A stretch of DNA of 64,000 bases, from positions 248,001 to 312,000 of the forward strand of contig JAQFVV010006654.1 of NCBI GenBank assembly GCA_028023455.1. The letters are read 5' to 3'. This document shows, piece by piece, positions 21,089 to 33,689 of the stretch; the stretch's first letter is position 1; each line of letters begins with the position of its first letter. This stretch comes from Epiperipatus broadwayi (lineage: Eukaryota > Onychophora > Udeonychophora > Euonychophora > Peripatidae). The translations under genes and the position numbers were made by a program. The notes beneath the pieces were generated by a model. It did no database searches. It was given only the letters and a program-made list of their open reading frames with translations, and was not told the origin of the DNA.

Positions 21089-22974
21089 TGTAATCACCCG
21101 CGACCGTGGCAACCACCACTACCTACTCTAATCCTTGCTTGATGATTCCTTTTTTTGTTGGCACCAGCTGTGTTCTTCCGTCCGGGGATTCCATGATGTT
21201 CTGCGACGATAATTTCTAACACCCATACACGTACGCTTTATTTATTTTATACATAGATTCGAATCGAATCCCAGTAATAGGTGCCAGGAGAACTTTTAGA
21301 AGAGTCCGCCACATATGTGCATAAGCCCACTCAATTATATCACAAAACATGCCCGTGCCTCGCTCCAGTCGGAAACATGAAACGAACACAGCCACAATTA
21401 CCCTTCACACTACCTCCATTATTATAATCATAGCAGGGCCCGCCCTACATCCCACAGAACAAATTAATCCAACTTAACTTTAGTCTAAAAAGCATCACGA
21501 CATAAGCATAAAATCAATAAAATCCCACCCCCAAAATATCAACTGCATTCAGCATAAAATCAATAAACTCCCACCCCCAAAATATCAACTGCATTCATTT
21601 CCATACAAACAAATTTACGCTAAAGCATTCATTCCGATATATATAAATTTATGTTGAAATTCCAAGCAATTAAATAACAAAAAAATTAGCTACATAAATA
21701 TTTATTTAATCTGTTTAATAATGATTAACGCAGGTATGTGATCGGCAAGCCGAGACAATTAACGGTAAACTTCAAATTACTTTGCACATATTATTTCAGA
21801 CTGTTGATCAGTCGGCAAATTTATTAGGTAAAAATTCTCGAACTGTTCATAAATGATTAATATTAATTATACTGTTTTAGATTAATGTCTTTCTAATAGT
21901 TCTGGATATTAAAGTTATTTCTTTAAGTGCACAATTGAATATAACAAATTTTACGATAGCTACCTGTGAAATGTAGAACGACTGTAATGGGATCCTGAGC
22001 GAAGATTATTCTTTAATGAGGTATTCCGGCGATTTGCGCGGTCTCCAAGCGAGCGTGGTCCTAATATGAGGTTCTCCGGTGGTATGAGCATCTTGATGGC
22101 AATCAGCTGGACTGGACGCGGAGGTCCGGCGGTCAAGCCGCGAATTCTATATTCAGCAACGCATGGCAGTTAGATTCATAATGTCTAATAAAAATCAAGT
22201 CTCTTAATAATCTCTCAAAAGAAGAGCACAAACTGTCCTCTGAAAACGCTGTTCGGCCTTTTTGATCTTTGCCTTCACGCCCTCACACCTTGAATTTTTC
22301 TCCTCCAATCAATCCCATGCACCTGTGAGTCCCTTTATTTGATAAGTCCATCGCGTGTCAGCTCAACTCCGAGATTTCTGGGATTGTTGACATTAGTTTG
22401 GAATTTAACCGTTTTTCTTAGGTATTGTTTCTCTGGGGACAGAAATCTGAGTCGTACAATAGCGGTGTACACTTTCTCACACCTCTGTTTCTAATTTTGG
22501 CTTGCTTTATCTTGGCGTACCAGCACATATCCTGCCTATTGTTTCAATTTCTAATTTTACATTTACTAATTACGTTTGTACAAATTAATCTGAGATTGCT
22601 TGGAATTTCAGAACATATTGCTAATTAATTTAAATTATTTTATAAAAGTTAAACTTGCATTCAATCATTCTTCTTTAATTGATCAAAAATAAATAACAAA
22701 AAAACTACAACGACGGATTATAGATTTATTCTTAGCACACACACACAAAATAATAAAATAACAACAATTTTTACTCTTTTTTTTTCAATAAATCTGACAG
22801 GTACTCTTATATAGCTGCGATCGGCTTTTAGAAACGGCTGTTCTTCGCTTATTATTAAAGCAAGACCGCTTTTATAAAAGTTTTTGTCCCTGTCAGTTAT
22901 TTCGTCAATTGATTATAGTTAAATATGCCCCCATACGCCTGGGTTTGAATACCATGTGACGCTATTCCGTTACA
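21089..22974 (-). mobile_element. Probable solo LTR (about 1.9 kb)
   Basis: A discrete block of clearly higher GC content begins TGTAATCACC and ends CCGTTACA. It is flanked on both sides by ATAT, like the other LTR insertions. Read on the minus strand it starts TGTAACGG, contains a TATA box (CTATATAAGAG near 22805-22815) and an AATAAA signal about 80 bases later, and ends GATTACA. This fits one LTR left after LTR-LTR recombination. No partner copy or coding region is present in the window, so the call rests on termini, flanks and composition. Strand is tentative. Confidence 0.55.
21505..21596. repeat. 46-bp tandem duplication inside the solo LTR
   Basis: The string from AGCATAAAATCAATAAA to AACTGCATTC occurs twice at exactly 46-bp spacing, with one substitution visible. 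Confidence 0.9.
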
Positions 22975-23074
22975 ATATATATGACAATAGATGGCATTAA
23001 ACCAAAAACACCTTCAAGCGTTTGTTTACATAAACGTCAGAGTGAGTATTTCACTATCTCTAACTTAATTTCCA

Positions 23075-23118
23075 CTTTCATATCATGATTTCAAGCTATT
23101 TGCTATCGTCAGTGAATG
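23075..23118 (-). ncRNA. Hammerhead ribozyme motif (400-nt family, array copy 1)
   Basis: Core CUGACGA, which satisfies CUGANGA, and GAAA are intact. Helix II is AGC/GCU, helix III AUC/GAU with a 2-nt loop, and the cleavage base is A. Helix I CAUUCA/UGAAAG has one A-A mismatch. Confidence 0.75.
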
Positions 23119-23474
23119 ACAGGATTAAGAAACTAGATCTAAGACACAAACTCTGAGCGTTTAAAAAACAGTTTCTATTCAGCTTGCGAGCGTGAATCTT
23201 TTAGACAAGTAATGTCTTCAAACTCAGCATCGCATGCCAGATAGTTACATGGGTCTGATATCAGTTCAGCATCACCACATAGTAGAAGTCTCTGCAATAT
23301 ATATCATTGCAAGAAAGACCTCAAAGGTACATTTATGAAAACAAAAAACACAAGTTAAAAACTTGCATACGCTTGTATTTATGACAATAGATGGTGTTAT
23401 ACCAAAAACACCTTCAAGCGTTCTTTTACATAAACGTCAGAGTGAGTATTTCACTATCTCTAACTTAATTTCCA

Positions 23475-23518
23475 CCTTCATATCATGATTTCAAGCTATT
23501 TTCTATCATCAGTGAAGG
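23475..23518 (-). ncRNA. Hammerhead ribozyme motif (400-nt family, array copy 2)
   Basis: Exactly 400 nt from the previous copy. Core CUGAUGA and GAAA are intact. Helix I is CCUUCA/UGAAGG, six pairs with a compensatory change relative to the copy at 8079-8122. Helix II is weakened by a C-to-A change (UAGAAAAUAGCUU). Confidence 0.8.
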
Positions 23519-23783
23519 ACAGGATTAAGAAACTAGATCTAAAACACAAACTCTGAGCGTTTAAGAAACAGTTTCTATTCAGCTTGCGAGCGTGAATCTT
23601 TTAGACACATAATGTCTTCAAACTCAGCATCACATGCCAGATAACTACATGGGTCTGATATCAGTTCAGCATCACCACATAGTAGAAGTCTCTGCAATAT
23701 ATATCATTGCAAGAAAGACCTCAAAGGTACATTTATGAAAAACAAAAAACACAAGTTAAAAACTTGCATACGCTTGTATTTAT

Positions 23784-23871
23784 GACAATAGATGGCGTTA
23801 TACCAAAAACACCTTCAAGTGTTAACAAATGCTTGAAGGTGTTTTTGGTATAACGCCATCTATTGTCATAA
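23784..23871. repeat. Perfect hairpin at the strand switch of the 400-nt array
   Basis: ATGACAATAGATGGCGTTAT through CTTCAAGTGTT is followed at once by its reverse complement. The arms are about 40 bases with a loop of only a few bases. Confidence 0.9.
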
Positions 23872-24132
23872 ATACAAGCGTATGCAAGTTTTTAACTTGT
23901 GTTTTTTGTTTTTCATAAATGTACCTTTGAGGTCTTTCTTGCAATGATATATATTGCAGAGACTTCTACTATGTGGTGATGCTGAACTGATATCAGACCC
24001 ATGTAGCTATCTGGCATGCGATGCTGAGTTTGAAGACATTACGTGTCTAAAAGATTCACGCTCGCAAGCTGAATAGAAACTGTTTCTTAAATGCTCACGG
24101 TTTGTGTTTTAGATCTAGTGTCTTAATCCTGT

Positions 24133-24176
24133 CCTTCACTGACGATAGAAAATAGCTTGAAATCATGATATGAAGG
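24133..24176 (+). ncRNA. Hammerhead ribozyme motif (400-nt family, inverted copy)
   Basis: Plus strand: CCUUCA (24133-24138), CUGACGA (24139-24145), helix II region (24146-24158), GAAA (24159-24162), helix III AUC/GAU, A24170 at the cleavage position, UGAAGG (24171-24176). Helix I is perfect. Helix II is weakened by the same C-to-A change as array copy 2. Confidence 0.75.
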
Positions 24177-24329
24177 TGGAAATTAAGTTAGAGATAGTGA
24201 AATACTCGCTCTGATGTTTATGTAAACAAACGCTTGAAGGTGTTTTTGGTATAACGCCATCTATTGTCATAAATACAAGCGTATGCAAGTTTTTAACTTG
24301 TGTTTTTTGTTTTTCATATATATATATTG

Positions 24330-27300
24330 TGCCCTTTTCTATAGGTAAGTAATAGTTCATAACAGTCAATTACTAAAAATTTTAAATTTTAGAATATGTT
24401 CTTTTAATACATTAATTATAGTTTGTCGATTATATTTTTAAAGTACAATTTGAGGTTAAACCAAATACGTAGTATATAAAATTATAGGGAATTATTTAAA
24501 AATAGTTATGTAAAGCTTTAAATATTGTTGCATATGGTTGTAAAAGCTGGCTATATTAAATAACACAGCTATAAATAATTAAAAGTATATTTAATAAGTT
24601 TGATTTTAATAGTTTAAAACTTATAGTTAATAAATGCTATGTTTAAATTTATAATCATATTTAATAATCAAAATTAATATAGTATATTTTTAAAATAAAC
24701 TTTGTGATGGTGAAAATTATATCTAATTCTATATTTTCTAAATTGTTCTTCCAATTTTTTTATAATTATTTTATATAATATAATAAGTGTATCAATTTTA
24801 TTAGTCTAGGCAGAGAAATAGATTGAAAATCGTCTGTCAAAGTTATTAATCATGTGACTTTTAATGTATACTTTCACACACACGCTTGTTTGAATTAATA
24901 ACAAGTTTAAAATATTTTAAAAGTTATATTATAGAATTGGATGGAATTATTGCCTATCATAAAAGCAACGAATACAGTTAATATAAAAAAAATAATTAAA
25001 TATTTTGTTTAAATAAAAATAGATAAATGGAATAGGTTATTAAAATTATTTTAAAAGTTATTTTAAATGTTTAAATAGTTTTAATAAAATAATAATTGAA
25101 GTAAAAGTGGAATTTTAAATAATATTTTTTAAATTTTATTACGTCATAATTTCTAATTTTGAAATTCAATTCTACTTGAAATTGAAAATATGTAAATTTG
25201 TTCTCAAGCTAAAGTAAGAATTAACCAATAGGAATAGGTATTCTTACAGACTATAAATATGATTTGCACGGGGTTATCGGAGGAGATTAATAATGTATTG
25301 AAACCAAAGAAAGGTATATTATCAGCTCTCAAAAAGATAGTATTTATTTTTTAATTTTTTTATTTTAGTCAATTTTTTTTAGTACTTTCTTATCGTTTTA
25401 TTTGCAAAAACTAATTGATAATTTTTAAAAGTATTTTTGCAAAAGAGGGTGTTAAAATATAATAATTTAGAAACTTCATGGAAATGATTTTCTAATTTTT
25501 AAAGTACTTACCAGTCGTATTTTATCTAAAAAATTTAACCTAAACTTCGCAATAAAAAATGGATATACTGTGAAATAAAATGGATATAAATTGTAATACT
25601 GTAAAAATGTTTGGAATATTTGTTGATACAGCTTTATTAATGCATAACCGAAGAACTGTTCTGGTACATAAAAAACCACAGCTCAGACATTATACGGAGT
25701 CTAAAAAATGTATTGAAAGATATAATTTATAAGCTTATCCAAGATTTAATTTTTAAATAGTAATAAGACAATTATATTTCATGAATTATTTTATATAATA
25801 TTATATCAAAAGAAGTAAAATGTTGTATCTTTTCTGAAGGTAACATTTTTTAAAAAAATATTTTCAAGAATTTAAGAAAGAACCCAGGAGAATATGTTAT
25901 AGAAGCGATTTTGATATTAAAATATCCAGTCTTAGAATTGTTTTAAAAATGTATTTAGAAAAGATTTGTTTAAAAGTACTTGAAGTTTTTTTTTTTTATT
26001 TTAAAAGAGATTTATAAAAAATACCAAACGAAAGTTTAAATGTATCAAGAAGGAAACATATATAAAAAAGTGAACACATAGTTGATTAAAAGATGGGTCC
26101 ATGGAAATACAAATAGTACTTAAAAGTTTATCAAATATTTTTAAAGTTAAATTAGATGGATTGATGCATCGGATATGCAGAGAATATTGGTAGAGAAGAT
26201 TAAGAAGCTTCACAGGATTAATTAATATTATGATTTAATAATTATCATCTTAAATACTAAAACCAAGGATTATTTTCTATAAATTTTACTAAATGGATTA
26301 ATAATTATTTTTATTTTAAACTTTAACGTGCTTGGAGGAGAACATTTTTAAAAACTCTAGAGAAAATAATAAACATTTTGGACTTATCAGGAACTATCAT
26401 CAAGAAAATATGTAATTATAGTTTTGATTCGTTTTATTTTGTTAACCTAGTTTAAATCTAAATTTTTATATAAGATTAGGAAAAACATAAAAACATTAAT
26501 TTATTAATATTAAAATTTTATAATATAACAATCTAATAATTTAGCTAAAAATATTTTAATATAAAGTGTATGGGTGTGAAATTTTTTTTTATATCTGCAA
26601 TGCTCAAGTGGATAAAGGAAGCCTACTGAACACGATGACTAGATAAAGGTTATTGGCAATAATAATAACTATTGATAATTTATAATGTATATTTTTTTGT
26701 TTTCTTTAGATCATCCATAAATTGGAAGAATGAAGTGTAAAAGTTTTTTACTTATATGTACCACATTTCATACAACATTTTAAAAAACATTATGAGATAG
26801 GATTGATTTGAAAATATGCATATGATGATTTTTTTTTATTGGTGATATAATCCAACATAACAAATAATTATGTGATTCTTTTAAAGTTTTCATGTTATTG
26901 GATATTCAAATATTGTCTAAGTAGATTGTATATGATTAGACATATAGAATAATGAAGTAAGCAGACTTTTCTTGTGGAACAGCTAGATTGTTTAACTATT
27001 AATTAATTTTATTTATTGTTTTGTAAATGCAGATAGTTATTTATCGATGTAAGATGTGGAAAATCTTGAGAAATAATGTTGAGATAGTGGCTTGGAAGTA
27101 CTTAGTGAACAGGAAACCAAGATGATGTTTTAAGAAATAGGATGTTATAAGGAATGGAAATAATATTTAGTCTTTATGTGAATATCAGCATAGTTAACAA
27201 AGCCATATGACTGATACACATTTTATTTGGACAGTGTTTATCTTTCTTTAAATATTTGATGTTCTAATAAAGCTGAAAAAATAGCTTTAACATTGTCCCT

Positions 27301-29240
27301 GTACTAGAGGATATTAGGCAGGTAAATGTCGTACCTCTTTGCACTGTGCCATGATTTTGAGATATGTTAAGAGTAATACTCTAGCTTTCTTCCTTAATCC
27401 TATGCATCTGTTTTCACTATCTTGATGTAACTGCATCGTTCAGTAAGATATGTTTAAGAGAAATGATAAATAATTTAGAACTTAGGTTATGCTATCGTTT
27501 TGTATAAGATTGGTTTATTTGCTTAGAAGGAATAGGACGTTATAACTTAAAATTGAAGATCCAAAGTATCCTAAGAAAAGAAAAGAATCATAGAATATAT
27601 TTTGAATTTTATTTAGGAAATGAAATATAAACTTTTTTAAAATAAAGTATCTAAACAAAGATATTTTCTTTAAAGTGATAATAATTTTAAATGCTTTAGT
27701 ATTATTTTTTTTAAGAAAAAAATAAGTATTGCATATTTTTAAAATATAATAGTACAAAGTAAATTATGTAAACAATATGCATAGTATATTTTTTTGTTTA
27801 TTGATTAACAGAAATATATTGATGATTACACTTATATCATACTAAAGTAAGGCTTAAAGAAGAATATATTATGATTAGTAAACATTGTGTGATAAATACT
27901 AAAATCTAGTACTGAATTTTGGATAATATTTTGTGTAACATCTTTGACTTTGCAAGATGAAATTTTTTTTAATATTTTGAGAAGTCCATACTCATTATAA
28001 AATTTTGTTTTCTATAGAATGTTTTCTAAGTATGAATTTTTAAAAATAAGATAGTTTAATAATATTAAGGATAAAATGCTGTTGCTAATAAAGTAGATAA
28101 ATATATTTGTAATAAGTTAACCATAATGAGAAACCAAATAGTAACATTTTTTTTTTATTTTGTCCTAAATCTAAATAAAGATATAATTGAAATATAAATT
28201 ATTTTTTTTATAACCCGGTAGATCAAACTGTAAAGTAAAAAAAGTTAAGGATATCCACTGTAAATAGTGTAAATAAATTGTTTATTTATTTGTTGTTAGT
28301 AATAAACTTTTGTTAAATTTTGTTATTTCAAAAATTTTGTGTCCAAGTTATTTATTTCTCCACATTGCTGCATGAAATCACAATATATGCATAATAATTG
28401 AAACAAATATATAATTTTGCACAAAAGATAAATAGAGAATTATTTTAAGAATTTTAAATATTTTATTGGTATTCATTATAATTAAATAATCATAATCTTA
28501 CATTATTTTATTGGTCATAAATCAGTTATCACAATATTATATTAGATTATATGCTATCAGTTGCCACACATATTTTGTTTGTCAGATTATTAAAATGCTA
28601 CCATGTATTTATTATATCATTACATGAAGATATAAGATCATATTATATTATTTCATTATTTTATTATGGTAATAAAATTATAGTAAAAGAAAAGATATAC
28701 AGAATTAGTTAAACAATGAAGAATATTATTACTGTTATTTATTATTATTAGTTTCAGTGTAGTAGATTATGACATAAAATCCCTTCTCATATTTTACTAC
28801 CATATTTTTAAATTAACTTAGAATAAACTTTATGAACCTGAGATTATTTTATTGAGCTAGATTATTAAATAGAAGATTAAGATTTAATTATTAGTTTAAT
28901 CTTAGTGAGTAGAAGTTATTAAAGTCATAAGAATACTCTGAATTTGTTATTTGAAATAGTAATAAGGGGGGTAGTGTTCTTATGCCATTGATGTAGTATC
29001 CTGTGGGATATTGGCTCAATGTAATCTATCTTGTCACCTGTATTTTCACTTCAAGTCTCATGAAAATATTAAAAATATTTATTTTTAAAACTGAACCTTA
29101 TTCATATTTTACATTTGAGCTAGTGAAACATTTTAATTTTAATGCTGAATATTTTATTTATTAATTATTAACTGAGCTAGAACCTGTTTTATTTTATATC
29201 ATATACTATTCTGAAGTGAGGATGCACAAGACGAGGTTAG
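24330..29240. other. Long AT-rich stretch, nothing recognised
   Basis: Nearly 5 kb of very AT-rich sequence. ORFs of 60-80 codons (for example 25476-25679, 26001-26213 and 27515-27757) are Phe/Ile/Lys/Leu-rich and look like noise. A TATA-like ACTATAAATAT with a GC-richer patch after it occurs at 25252-25290, but no coding region follows. Confidence 0.45.
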
Positions 29241-29244
29241 AATA

Positions 29245-29258
29245 TATATATTATATAT

Positions 29259-29319
<61 letters not shown>
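29245..29319. repeat. (TA)n microsatellite at the edge of a 476-family locus
   Basis: About 75 bases of TA with two short interruptions, abutting the repeat at 29320. Confidence 0.9.
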
Positions 29320-29320
<1 letters not shown>

Positions 29321-30055
29321 CAGTGCATGGTTTATATTAAGATAGTAAATCTTCAAACTTTAAAGGACAGGCTGCCTCTTCATTCTACAACTCTTCAGCC
29401 ATCCACATTATTGAAATCTGATGATGGTATGTTCAAAGCTCTTATTTGCCAATTTTGTTGTCATACCCATGTTGATTGTAAGTCATTCTGTCTCCTTATA
29501 TGTAGGATCCTGAGCCCATTTAAATGCACAGAAGAAGGATAGTCAGATTACAGGCTGAATATGTAATATTTAAATACAAATATAGAATATATACTTTAAA
29601 CTAGGTGTAATTAGAGGGTATCATTTATCTATTTCACATGTATGTGGCTGTGTTTATTGGTTTGTACAGGATAAAGCAGTTGACTAAAGGGAGTTTAAAA
29701 TTCTGGGTTCAAATCTTTTCTAATTACATCTAGTTTAAAGTGTATATACTATACTTGTATTTAAATCTCACATATTTAGCCTATATTCTGTCAATCTCTC
29801 TTTTCTGTATTTAAATGAGTTTAGGATTCTATATATCAGAGATCTGAATGAATTATGGTCAACATGAGTATGATAACAAAATTAACAAACAAGGACTTTG
29901 AACATACCATCATCATATGGATGGCTGAAAAGTTGGAGGGTGAAGAGGCAATGAAGCGTGACCGTTAAAGTTTGAAGATTTGTTTGTCTTAGTATAAGCA
30001 GGGCACTGATTATATATATGTGTGTGTGTGAGAGAGAGAGAGAGAAAGATGAATT
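29320..30055. repeat. Diverged palindromic copy of the 476-nt family
   Basis: The left half (29320-29617) matches the plus-oriented monomer; the right half (about 29618-30055) is its inverted counterpart. The two halves share CTTTAAACTAGGTGTAATTAG-type and CAGCCATCCA-type blocks in opposite orientation. A (GT)n(GA)n tract (30018-30046) ends it. The hammerhead position near 30049-30090 is too decayed to be active. Confidence 0.75.
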
Positions 30056-30084
30056 AATGGATGTTGCTTAATACACAAAATGTA

Positions 30085-31215
30085 ATTCGTTGTACAATTT
30101 TTCCACACATTTTACAATGCCATATTTCTTTTTAACAACAGATAAATATATATTTTCTTAATTCTGAAACAACTTTTCTTCCAATTTAAGATATTGTTTT
30201 ATTATTTTCTTATAGTTTTGCTTACCACTTCATAGTTATATTTCCTTCCAGTAATTCTATTATATTTAATGGATTATTTTAAATACTTTCATATTTTTTC
30301 TTTTCTTCGTATATATATTTGTTTATCTCACTCAAACATTTACAAATGAATTGATACTGTTTATTTAGTATCAACTACTTTTGTTGTTCATTTGTAGTAG
30401 ATTATTAGTTATCTTGTTATTGATCTCAGTTATGTTTGCTCTGTTTTCAAATCTGTAAACATTTAAAAATGATTTGCAAGTTTAAATATAAATTCATTGG
30501 AATGTTCCTGAACGTAAAGAATATCAACTATGAATATTATTTTTCTGAATAATTTTTGCTTTCCTTAATTTGCATTAACATGTCTTACATCTTACTAATC
30601 GATTACCATTTTCTGTGTTGAATCTATTAAGAACAGTCCAATCTTGAAATACATATTTCTTGTTGGTCAAAATATAATTTAATTCCATTATACCTTCATT
30701 TTAGTTGTTTCTATATTCATTTCTGTTTAGCATTTTTATCAAAAAAATTTATAATATATTCCCACCAATCATTTCTATCTTCTTAATCATATTCACCGAC
30801 AGCATTTTTATCTTTCAATCGTTTATTATTTTATTAATCCTCACATTAATGGTACTCATCAAAATTGTTAAATGTTATTTGGTAGAATCAAAAATATTTT
30901 GTACATTTATTAAAAAATTCTCTTATTTCTTCATCACAATGAAAACTTGTCGGAGCTTAAATCTAAAATTTCTGCATTTATCATCCATTAAATAAAATAA
31001 CTAATCTTGCCATTCTGTGTATTATGCCATAAATTCTCACCTGGTTGTACATCCACTTTGTATTTTAAATGTAATCCATTCAACTTTATAGTAAATATAT
31101 GTATACTTTTCAAATCAATTGTATTTTCATCTTTTTTTTTCTAAATTTCACAAAATTCAACCATGTTCAGTTTTTAATATTAATCAACTCTTCTCACAAT
31201 TAAGGTAACATTTTT
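30085..31215 (-). pseudogene. Decayed RTE-type LINE fragment (endonuclease and linker region)
   Basis: Nucleotide similarity to the LINE at 61380-63303 is clear by eye. The strings around 30575-30700 (CTTACATCTTACTAATCGAT, TTGAAATA, GTCAAAATATAAT) match 62570-62700, and the blocks at 30990-31190 match 63020-63230. The order and orientation are the same. The frame is destroyed by many stops, and no motif can be read through. Similarity below 30500 is weaker. Confidence 0.65.
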
Positions 31216-33685
31216 TCATTCAAATGTAATCAGTAGGTGTAGATGGCTAAATTAAAAGTCATAATTTAATGGAAGCTTGGATCAGTAGTCGAGAGATTCC
31301 TTTACTCTCCTTCTTTGATTGCCAGCACAGTCTTGGCTTAAATTTTAACAGACTCATGGAAATAAGTGTCATAATTTACTCTGTCATGATCCTACACATT
31401 CATTCTACCTCAAGAAAAGTCAACTAATATTACTCTGAAGACTGAAGAACGATCAGACAATGTCCGGAAAGAAGGACTATAGTATATTTTGTGTTAATTT
31501 CAGAGACAACAATTGAATAAATTCACCATGCTAGCTGATGTGTGTTGGAAAAACAATTTATCCCTATGTATTTACCACATGAATAATCACATAGTAAACA
31601 GCTGCACTATCAGGAATGGACATTAGGAATTTTCTTGGATCTGTTTCTTTAAGGGCTCAAAGAGAATAAAAAGGTTCCTCTTTCACAGATGTTTTGATTA
31701 TATTTCAGTAAACCTAGGTTTTACATTATTTTTATTGCTTAATTATATTACGTTCTTATATAATCTTAGACTAGTTAGGAAAAGTGGAACTATCTATTTC
31801 TAGTTAATGCTAAGCAATTATAAAAAAAGTGACTGGAAATTAAACTGAATATAAAAACCAAATGTGTATTGTTCTAAATTGATAATAATATAAATTAATT
31901 TCTTGTTAACAGAATTTAAATCATATTAGCTAATCAATTTACCAATAATACACGCTTATAATATTTAACGTTATTCAGTTCAATTTTTTTATGGCTTGCA
32001 GTACCACTTCATATATGGTTTTATGGTTCATTGGTATCATATCATGAAATATACAGAATTTTTTCTATATAAAAACGAAATATAAGGTTATTTAAAATTG
32101 TGACATTTTTAAATATTAAGCAGTTAACAATAAAGCAAATTAATCAATTGCACAGTTGAAAACAACAACAAATTGTTACTTTAAATATTCAACTACATTG
32201 TAAATCAAATATATTAATACTTAATTTATAACTACATAAGTTATTTATTCTATATGAAATTAATTCATTTGTAAATGATTTTTACTAACATTAACATCAT
32301 ACTAAAATAAGTAGTCTGGGAAACTTGTTTCACGGCTTGTAACATTTTTCTTCATGTGAATGCAGAGGTCGCTAATAGTATTCCAATATGTAAAAAGGAG
32401 ATTGAAATTTTAAAACATAAAATAATAAAGCCACAATTTTCTTAAATATTATCTAAAATATTACAGGATTTTTCTAAAAAAGGGGAAATAAAAATTATAA
32501 TATAAATTTTTTAATATATTTTTAATAAGGTTTTTAAAAAAAAAAATAATAAAAAAAAAAAAAAAAAAAAAAAGAGAGAGATTTTTTTTTATTTCAAAAC
32601 TGTTAATAATCTGCTACCTGGTGAATGGATTACTTGGCTTAGCTTAAATTTTAATGAACTAATTAATAAATAAAGACAGTCATGGTTTTATCAGTTTCCT
32701 GAACAGTACTAAATACTATTTACATTACCATGACATTTTTTATAATGTCACTCAAAATAAATACTCATCTTACTAACATAGATTTTTTTTAAATGTTCAA
32801 AATAGCAAGATACCTATTTATACTACACTACTGGATCGCTAGTTGAAGTGACTATAGATCACCAAAGTAGACAATCACATATACATATAGTTCATCTTTT
32901 ATTCTTAATTAAAAAATGTTTGAAAAATTTGTAAGTGCATTTGTTAGAAATGTAGATATTTTTATTTTTTATTGATTTAACTGTAACTATACATGCAGTA
33001 AACAAATTGGTCTATTGATATTTTATTTTAATAAATACATGGCTTTTCATTCTTTGTTTATGCATTTATTTTAGTTTATAATTTAAAATAATAAAAAACA
33101 TTGTTAAAGAAACAAAATCAATTGAAAGACTGTATAACGATTAGAAATCCACCTTAAATGTAAACTTGAAAAAAGAGTATTGAAAAAAAAATTACAAAAA
33201 TAAAGTTATATATATAAACAATCATTTTTAATTTCATGAATAATAATATATAAGATACAATGCAAAATATAATTATTTATTTATTTATTTAACAGCTCTC
33301 ACTGTCAATTGAAAAGAAAAGAACATACACGATCTTTAAAACCCTATAGCTAATGAATTCAACTTGCATAAGTTATAGAATGTCCGTTTAATTTTTGTAT
33401 TGGTCAATTACATAAAATCTGAGAACTATCATTCATCAATTTCATTTCTAGTCTGTTTCTATTGTTATTGTTTGGTCTGGGCAATGATGTCATAAGAGAA
33501 AGTTACATCTTACTATGAATGAACTTTGGGTATTTAGGTAGAATGCTGGTGATGGCATAGTAAAGTACATAACCTATGAATGCATCTACTTTCATAAGAC
33601 CCAACCATTACTTCTATATTAACTGTTCCAAATTGCATTGTCACGCATCTTATATTTCAGCATTTCTGACGGTTTTTTTGTTTCA
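31216..33685. other. AT-rich stretch with a long A tract
   Basis: No gene recognised. An A-rich run with GAGAGA (about 32535-32583) resembles a poly(A) tail, but no element can be assigned upstream. A sequence at about 33395-33470 has a diverged direct copy at about 34560-34640. Confidence 0.4.
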
Positions 33686-33689
33686 CACT

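Larger units (their letters stand above)
22975..24318. repeat. 400-nt tandem repeat array that switches strand (ribozyme-bearing family)
   Basis: Two direct monomers (starts near 22981 and 23383, and a third begun near 23784) have a period of about 400. The sequence then turns back at about 23820-23830 and runs as one full inverted unit plus a partial one to 24318, ending at a TA tract. Each full monomer has a hammerhead motif on the strand opposite to the reading above, so motifs are on minus in the direct units and on plus in the inverted unit. The monomers also share a CAAGTTAAAAACTTG hairpin. The ORF at 24163-24369 is translated repeat. Confidence 0.9.

Noticed and set aside
25252-25320. 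TATA box and short GC-richer patch as a host promoter
   Set aside because: The first ATG after it is followed by a stop within two codons and no transcript structure is visible.
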